Shown: in pieces, positions 59,130 to 64,000 of the stretch
Layout of the letters: each line of letters begins with the position of its first letter
Numbering within the stretch: position 1 is the first letter of the stretch
From: an uncultured Odoribacter sp.
Lineage (GTDB): Bacteria > Bacteroidota > Bacteroidia > Bacteroidales > Marinifilaceae
Length of the DNA: 64,000 nucleotides
Reading direction: 5' to 3'
Assembly: GCA_910578105.1 (NCBI GenBank)
Contig: CAJTPD010000002.1
Span: forward strand, 393,269-457,268
Notes under the pieces: generated by a model
The model's input: only the letters and a program-made list of their open reading frames with translations
What the model was told of the DNA's origin: nothing
The model's database searches: none
Made by a program: the position numbers and the translations under genes

Positions 59130-60353
59130 TTAGTATAATGAAAAGTTGCTTTCCATATCGTAATACAAATGTTCCATAACCAGGCTGAGGGTTCCTAAGA
59201 TGCAGGAATGGTCAGTCAAAGTGCTGATTTTTATTTCACATTGATTTTTCAGTCGTGTAATGGTATATTTATCAATAGCCTGCCGTACTGATGAACTGAT
59301 GATTTCATTTGCTCCGGTAATTTCTCCTCCGATTACAATCAATTCAGGATTGAAAAGATGAATGAGACTGGCCAACGCTTCTCCGATTTTTTCACCGGCT
59401 TTTTGTAAAAGTTCTATAGCAAAAATGTCGTCTTGTTTGGCAGCTTGAATAATGGCTGCAAAAGTAAGTTTATTATTGCTGAGGGCCGTGGCTTTACCTT
59501 CTTTAATGCCCGTCAGAGCGGCTTTGACAATAGCTCTGCCGGAGGCAATGGTTTCCAGACATCCGGCTTTCCCGCAATAACAAAGCGTTTCGGGGCCGGA
59601 AATCCGTATGTGTCCGAATTCACCTGCCATGCCTTTAAATCCGTTGTATGGCCTTGAATTTAAAATCATTCCGAGACCGATACATTCGTTAATATTGACG
59701 CATAGTGCATGGGAAGCTCCTTGTGCGGCACCGAATGCGTGTTCTGCCATAGCCATGATGGTTGAGTCATTATCAATGAAAATGGGAATATGAAGCATGT
59801 CTTCCAGGATCTTCCGGATATTTGTATTTTCAAAATTCAGATAGGTGAAAGAATTACCTTCACTGTCCAATAAACCCGGAAGGGAAAATCCGGCTACTTT
59901 GATTTTTGAGCGTGGAATTTTTAAATCAATCAGGCTTTTTTCTATTTTTATTTTTAAATCCCGGATAATCGTATCATTGTCCTGGTGGGCTTCCAGTAGT
60001 GAGGGGAAATTTTGTATGCTTCCGATGATTTCTTTCCGTAAATTAAAAATAGCGATTTTCAGATGTTCCCGTCCTATGTCTACTCCCATGATATAGGCAG
60101 CATCCGGATTCAAAGAAAAGATATGAGGACGTTTTCCTCCGATAGAAGCTCCCTGGCCTTGGTCAATAACCCATCCTTCTTCAATTAATTCATCAATAAT
60201 TTTGCTGATGGTCGGGGTGGTCATATTGGTGAGCCTGCAAATTTCCGGTTTGGATAATTCTCCCATTCGGTAGAGGTCCCCGATGATATTCTTTTTTTGT
60301 TGATAACGTTTTTCTTTAAGCCCAGGTAATGAAGTTTTGTTTTCAGTTAGCAT
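59130..60353 (-). CDS. ROK family transcriptional regulator
   Basis: The 407-residue protein has an N-terminal winged helix-turn-helix ('LSKPEICRLTNMTTPTISKI', residues about 33-52). A ROK sugar-kinase-like domain follows ('MGVDIGREHLKIAIFNL', 'DNDSTIMAMAEHAFG', 'GHIRISGPE') with the zinc motif CYCGKAGCLE. NagC/XylR-type regulators bind GlcNAc-6-P or a related sugar and release DNA. It is most likely the regulator of the MFS-YhcH-nagB-nucleotidyltransferase genes. The MFS gene follows 82 bases later. Confidence 0.9.
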   Translation of the reverse strand: MLTENKTSLPGLKEKRYQQKKNIIGDLYRMGELSKPEICRLTNMTTPTISKIIDELIEEGWVIDQGQGASIGGKRPHIFSLNPDAAYIMGVDIGREHLKIAIFNLRKEIIGSIQNFPSLLEAHQDNDTIIRDLKIKIEKSLIDLKIPRSKIKVAGFSLPGLLDSEGNSFTYLNFENTNIRKILEDMLHIPIFIDNDSTIMAMAEHAFGAAQGASHALCVNINECIGLGMILNSRPYNGFKGMAGEFGHIRISGPETLCYCGKAGCLETIASGRAIVKAALTGIKEGKATALSNNKLTFAAIIQAAKQDDIFAIELLQKAGEKIGEALASLIHLFNPELIVIGGEITGANEIISSSVRQAIDKYTITRLKNQCEIKISTLTDHSCILGTLSLVMEHLYYDMESNFSLY

Positions 60354-60373
60354 ATAACCACTTTTTAGTCTTA

Positions 60374-60407
60374 CAAAGATAAGAAACTTTATAAAATAAT
60401 TTCCAAA
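60374..60407 (-). promoter_or_regulatory. Promoter of the ROK regulator gene
   Basis: Minus-strand TATCTTTG (60381-60374) lies 22 bases downstream of TTTG (60407-60404), one base over the usual spacing. The start codon is 20 bases after the -7 element, giving a short leader. Confidence 0.55.
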
Positions 60408-60538
60408 GTAAGGACTAAATTTATTTAGGTATTTATATATGTCTTTACATTAATTGTCATTTTTCTTTTTTCGTTCTGTTTACTCCGGCCTTACAAATAA
60501 TCATAGGTTTAGTGTAAAGATGTATATCTCCCCTTATT

Positions 60539-61591
60539 TTATGACGTTTGGTTCTGTATTTTTCCTGCGAGTTGCCCGCAAGCGGCATCGATGTCCTTCC
60601 CTTTGCTGTGACGGATATTGACGACCATATTGCAGTTTTCTAAAAATTTGACAAATTCGTCCCTGTTTTTATCGGGGCTGTGGCTGAAACCTGACCCTCC
60701 TACGTCATTGTATTCAATAAGATTGATTTTAACCGGAAATTGGCGGCAATAAGTGGCTAAAGCTTTGGCATCGTCGAGCCGGTCATTGATGTCTTTTAAC
60801 AAAAGATATTCGAAAGTGGGTCGTGTTCCTGTTTTTTCTACGAAATATTTAAGGCTTTCAGCAATATCTTTCAAAGAATAAGTTTTGTTTACCGGCATTA
60901 GTGAATTCCGGGTAATTTCTTTTGCCGAATGTAAAGAGACAGCCAGATTAAAGCGGATTCCCTCATCGGCCAATTGTCTGATTTTTCCCGGAATACCTGC
61001 AGTAGAAACGGTAATCCGGTAGGGAGACATTCCTAATCCGTCGGCAGCCGTCAGGCGTTCTATGGCTCTTAATACATGGTCATAATTTAAAAGTGGTTCG
61101 CCCATGCCCATAAATACAATGTTGGATAATATCATGCCCTGGCTATTTGCAGCTTTTTTGGCCAGGATGACTTGTTCGAATATTTCACCGGCAGTAAGGT
61201 TACGTTTAAAGCCGAGTGTTCCGGTTGCACAGAATTTGCATCCCAGTTTGCATCCAACTTGTGAAGAGACGCATACAGTGAATTTTTGGTTGCCGGGAAT
61301 CAGGACACTTTCAATAATGGAATTATCATAAAGTTTCCAGCTTGTTTTGACGGTGCCGTCCGATGCTGTTTGTGTCTGGCAGGGGATGAGTTTATCAAAA
61401 TAGTATGTGTTTTCCAGTAGTTCGCGGGTTTCTTTTGATAAGTTGCTCATTTCATTAAAATCACTTACTCCCCTTTGCCAGAGCCATTGCCAGATTTGTT
61501 TTGCGCGAAAAGCTTTTTCACCGTGACCGGTTAGAAAATCTGTTATGTCTTGCAGGGAAGTTTCCCTGATATTTATTTTTTTATGGTTCAT
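60539..61591 (-). CDS. rlmN: 23S rRNA/tRNA adenine-C2 methyltransferase RlmN
   Basis: RlmN methylates A2503 of 23S rRNA and A37 of some tRNAs by radical SAM chemistry. The start is set at the ATG at 61591 (MNHKKINIRETS). A TTG 24 bases further upstream lies inside the promoter -7 element and is rejected. The 350-residue protein has the CX3CX2C motif 'CKLGCKFC', 'FMGMGEPLLNYDHVLRAI' and the late 'VNIRHSKGKDIDAACGQL', whose cysteine forms the transient methyl adduct. Confidence 0.95.
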   Translation of the reverse strand: MNHKKINIRETSLQDITDFLTGHGEKAFRAKQIWQWLWQRGVSDFNEMSNLSKETRELLENTYYFDKLIPCQTQTASDGTVKTSWKLYDNSIIESVLIPGNQKFTVCVSSQVGCKLGCKFCATGTLGFKRNLTAGEIFEQVILAKKAANSQGMILSNIVFMGMGEPLLNYDHVLRAIERLTAADGLGMSPYRITVSTAGIPGKIRQLADEGIRFNLAVSLHSAKEITRNSLMPVNKTYSLKDIAESLKYFVEKTGTRPTFEYLLLKDINDRLDDAKALATYCRQFPVKINLIEYNDVGGSGFSHSPDKNRDEFVKFLENCNMVVNIRHSKGKDIDAACGQLAGKIQNQTS

Positions 61592-61612
61592 AATTTGCCG
61601 ATTATTATTTTG

Positions 61613-61620
61613 CAAAGATA
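61613..61620 (-). promoter_or_regulatory. Promoter of rlmN
   Basis: Minus-strand TATCTTTG is a perfect -7 element, 21 bases before the rlmN ATG. The -33 half is weak. Confidence 0.5.
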
Positions 61621-61819
61621 TAGCTTTTCGCCATATTTGGTTTTACAATTTTATACTCTGTATTTTTCAGGTTGGTATTTTAAATTATTTACAATTCCGC
61701 AGTGTTTCGTTCTTCACTCAATCGGGAGTTTATTTTTGGAAGTTTTCTTGTTTTTATACAGAAAAATTTCTGTTCTTGTTAAAATATAGTGAAAATCTGA
61801 TAAAGAACAGATTTAATTA

Positions 61820-61827
61820 TATATTTG
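61820..61827 (+). promoter_or_regulatory. Possible promoter of the S46 peptidase gene
   Basis: TATATTTG is a perfect -7 element, followed by CAG. A TCTG about 20 bases upstream is only a partial -33 match. The leader would be about 110 bases. Confidence 0.5.
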
Positions 61828-61942
61828 CAGTTATCTTAGTCTGAAACTTATAATAATTTAAAGAAAATGCCTTTTTGGTTGAAATATTTAAGTTAGAAGG
61901 GCGTGGAAAAATTAATTTAAAACAAATACGAATATTACGCAA

Positions 61943-64000
61943 ATGAAGAGATTATTAATTATTACAATGGCTCTGTTGGCAGTGTTTGTTGCCAGAGCGG
62001 ATGAGGGTATGTGGTTGTTGTCTAAACTGAAGGAACAGAACATAGGAAAGATGCAGCAGATGGGTTTTAAACTGACAGCCGAAGATATTTATGATGTGAA
62101 CAAACCGGGGATAAAGGATGCCATTGTTGGTTTGGGAAATGCCGGACAGCCTTTCCGCCATTTTTGTTCCGGAGAGTTGATATCGCCTCAGGGGCTTTTG
62201 CTGACTAATCATCACTGTGGTTTTAATGCAATACAATCTCATTCGACTGTGGAGCATAATTATTTGCAAAATGGTTTTTGGGCATATAAAATGGAAGACG
62301 AACTGGCCAATCCGGGGATTACCGCTTCTATTCTGGAACGTATGGAAGATGTGACAGAACGGGTAAATGCTGTTTTGAATGATAACATGAGCAGTGTGGA
62401 CCGGAGAATGGCTATTGATAGTATATCTAAAATCCTTGTAAAGGAAGCTACTGACGGGAATCAACTTAGCGGCCAGGTGCAGTCCATGTTTGAAGGAAAT
62501 CAATTCTTTTTGTTTTTATATACGATTTACAAAGATGTTCGTTTGGTAGGAGCTCCTCCTCAGAGCATGGGAAAATTCGGCGGGGATACGGACAATTGGA
62601 TGTGGCCGCGTCATACTGCTGATTTTTCAATGTTCCGTATTTATACGGCTCCGGACGGAAGTCCTGCAGAATATTCGAAAGATAATGTTCCTTTGAAGCC
62701 GAAACATTATTTGCCGGTATCTGCCAAAGGCGTAAAAGACGGAGATTTTGCCATGATTATGGGTTTTCCGGGTACGACAGACCGTTTTACTACCAGTTAT
62801 GGATTGGAAAATACAATGGATGTTGTGAATGATATCCGTTATAAAGTACGGACGGAAAAGCTGGCAGTGATGCGTAAGGGAATGCAAAAGGATACGAAAA
62901 CCCGGATTCAATATGCTTCTAAGTATGCCAGTTGTGCAAATTACTGGAAGTATTCTTTTGAACAGAATAAGGCATTGAAACAGTTGAAGACGATGGAAAA
63001 TAAAAAAGCCATTGAACAACAATTTACGGATTGGGTAAATGCAGATGCCGGACGAAAAGAGGTTTACGGAAATGTGTTGCCGATGATACAAAAGGGATAT
63101 GCTGATATGAAGGAATATTCCATGGCTATGACTTATCTGAATGAAGCTTTAAGAGGGCCGGAATCTCATGTGTTTGCTTATCGTGCCGGCAGAATGATTT
63201 CTGAACTTTGCAGCAAGGAGAAAAATGCAGAGGAAAAAGCAAATATAAAAGAAGCATTGAAGAAAATGGCCGCCGGTTTTTATAAAGATTTTAATGCGGA
63301 GGTAGATGCCGAATTGTATGCTGTGTTATTTAGGATATACAATGAGCATGTTGCGCCTGAATTACATCCGGAGATTATTGATTTTATCAACAAGAAGTAT
63401 AAAGGTGATTATAATAAGTTTGCATCTGATTTGAGAAAGAATTCTGTTTTTATGGATGAAGCTGTTTTTAACAATTTTATAGAACATCCGGATTGCAAGA
63501 AAATGGAAAAGGATTTGGCTTATCGTGCCGGGAAATCCTATTTCGAATTATGGGTACAATTGTCTGCCTATGCCAGTGAAATGCAGGAGAAAATCAGTCA
63601 GGGAGACCGTCTTTTTGTGCGTGGTTTGATGGAAATGCAGCCGGAAAAAGCATGGGCACCGAATGCGAATTCCACAATTCGTCTGACTTATGGAAAAGTA
63701 GGCAGTTATAAACCCAGAGATGCTGTTTTCTATGACTATTATACTACTTTAAACGGTGTGATTGCAAAAGAAGGGCCAAAAGGAGGAGAATTTGAAGTGC
63801 CTGAACGTTTGAAAGAATTGTATACCCGGAAAGACTTTGCTCCTTATGGTGAGGGAAATCTGAATGTTAATTTTATTACAGATAATGATATTACCGGAGG
63901 GAATAGTGGTTCCGGTGTTATCAATGCAGAAGGCCATCTGATAGGAACTGCTTTTGACGGTAATTCAGAAGCTATGTCGGGAGATATTGATTTTGAAGAG
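61943..64000 (+). CDS. S46 family dipeptidyl-peptidase, DPP7 type, N-terminal part
   Basis: The gene runs off the window with 686 codons visible and no stop. It begins with a signal peptide (MKRLLIITMALLAVFVARA). The S46 catalytic triad is present in family contexts: His in 'TNHHCG', Asp in 'DTDNWMWPRH' and Ser in 'GGNSGSG'. Eighteen residues after that serine comes a glycine ('AFDGN'), the DPP7-type choice. DPP11 has arginine there to bind acidic P1 residues. The enzyme should remove dipeptides with hydrophobic penultimate residues from peptides in the periplasm, for amino-acid nutrition. Only a short C-terminal piece is missing. Confidence 0.95.
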   Translation, partial: MKRLLIITMALLAVFVARADEGMWLLSKLKEQNIGKMQQMGFKLTAEDIYDVNKPGIKDAIVGLGNAGQPFRHFCSGELISPQGLLLTNHHCGFNAIQSHSTVEHNYLQNGFWAYKMEDELANPGITASILERMEDVTERVNAVLNDNMSSVDRRMAIDSISKILVKEATDGNQLSGQVQSMFEGNQFFLFLYTIYKDVRLVGAPPQSMGKFGGDTDNWMWPRHTADFSMFRIYTAPDGSPAEYSKDNVPLKPKHYLPVSAKGVKDGDFAMIMGFPGTTDRFTTSYGLENTMDVVNDIRYKVRTEKLAVMRKGMQKDTKTRIQYASKYASCANYWKYSFEQNKALKQLKTMENKKAIEQQFTDWVNADAGRKEVYGNVLPMIQKGYADMKEYSMAMTYLNEALRGPESHVFAYRAGRMISELCSKEKNAEEKANIKEALKKMAAGFYKDFNAEVDAELYAVLFRIYNEHVAPELHPEIIDFINKKYKGDYNKFASDLRKNSVFMDEAVFNNFIEHPDCKKMEKDLAYRAGKSYFELWVQLSAYASEMQEKISQGDRLFVRGLMEMQPEKAWAPNANSTIRLTYGKVGSYKPRDAVFYDYYTTLNGVIAKEGPKGGEFEVPERLKELYTRKDFAPYGEGNLNVNFITDNDITGGNSGSGVINAEGHLIGTAFDGNSEAMSGDIDFEE

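Larger units (their letters stand above)
61592..61942. other. Intergenic region between rlmN and the S46 peptidase gene
   Basis: This 351-base, AT-rich region separates divergent genes. It holds the rlmN -7 element at one end and a TATATTTG element for the peptidase at the other. No gene or strong hairpin was recognised in the middle. Confidence 0.5.

Noticed and set aside
61592..61615. A longer rlmN starting at a TTG
   Set aside because: That TTG lies inside the likely -7 element, so it would not be in the transcript; the ATG at 61591 fits the family.
61545..61844. Small plus-strand frames in the rlmN-S46 intergenic region
   Set aside because: They overlap the rlmN 5' end and its promoter, are Phe/Tyr-rich and show no family feature.

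Overview
This window is chromosomal DNA from a Bacteroidetes, most likely order Bacteroidales. The supporting signs are a SusC/SusD pair, promoters of the Bacteroidetes TTTG-N19/21-TAnnTTTG type, an almost complete lack of Shine-Dalgarno sites, an S46 dipeptidyl-peptidase, and a str-S10-spc-alpha ribosomal cluster with no tuf after fusA. An Odoribacter/Butyricimonas-like genus would fit the SusC-SusD-DUF4843-PKD-like-thioredoxin operon, but that is inference. No phage, integron, CRISPR array or intact insertion sequence was seen.

Layout. 1-6.6 kb: the 3' end of a nutrient-uptake operon (SusC fragment, SusD, DUF4843 lipoprotein, PKD-like lipoprotein, thioredoxin-like protein), closed by a terminator. 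6.7-25.4 kb: the ribosomal cluster, rpsL-rpsG-fusA then rpsJ to rplQ, including secY, map, infA, rpmJ and rpoA. It is interrupted by several repeat-rich spacers and likely internal promoters. 25.5-28.1 kb (minus): CorA and an MscS-type channel with a lipoprotein-like N-terminus. 28.5-31.4 kb: two-subunit 2-oxoacid:ferredoxin oxidoreductase. 31.4-32.0 kb: remnant of an AAA/DUF4143 ATPase gene with its ATPase core deleted. 32.1-35.4 kb (minus): a beta-barrel protein, a TPR-rich periplasmic protein and a membrane-anchored TPR protein. 35.6-40.7 kb: recF, a DUF721 (DciA-like) gene, a fused acyltransferase/GNAT aminolipid synthase, a LysE-type exporter, and hydE on the opposite strand. 40.8-45.2 kb: two large envelope proteins of unknown function. 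45.3-49.7 kb: rsmI, two identical tRNA-Glu genes, rpsT, radC, grpE and dnaJ. 49.8-54.1 kb: inorganic pyrophosphatase, comM/yifB, lpxH and a thioredoxin-fold lipoprotein lacking the CXXC. 54.3-60.4 kb (minus): an amino-sugar cluster (ROK regulator, MFS transporter, YhcH-family protein, NagB fused to a PIG-L deacetylase domain, sugar nucleotidyltransferase). 60.5 kb to the end: rlmN and the first 686 codons of an S46 dipeptidyl-peptidase of the DPP7 type.

Most of the window is conserved housekeeping sequence. The less ordinary points are a DnaJ missing a zinc-ligand cysteine, the internally deleted AAA/DUF4143 gene, the fused aminolipid synthase, the lipoprotein-like MscS channel, the thioredoxin-fold protein without a redox site, two possible leaderless promoters (map, rpsT), very long terminator hairpins, and repeat-like spacers inside the ribosomal operon. 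I did not find a clearly novel multi-gene system. The best candidates for undescribed envelope functions are the 32.1-34.5 kb pair and the 40.8-45.2 kb pair.
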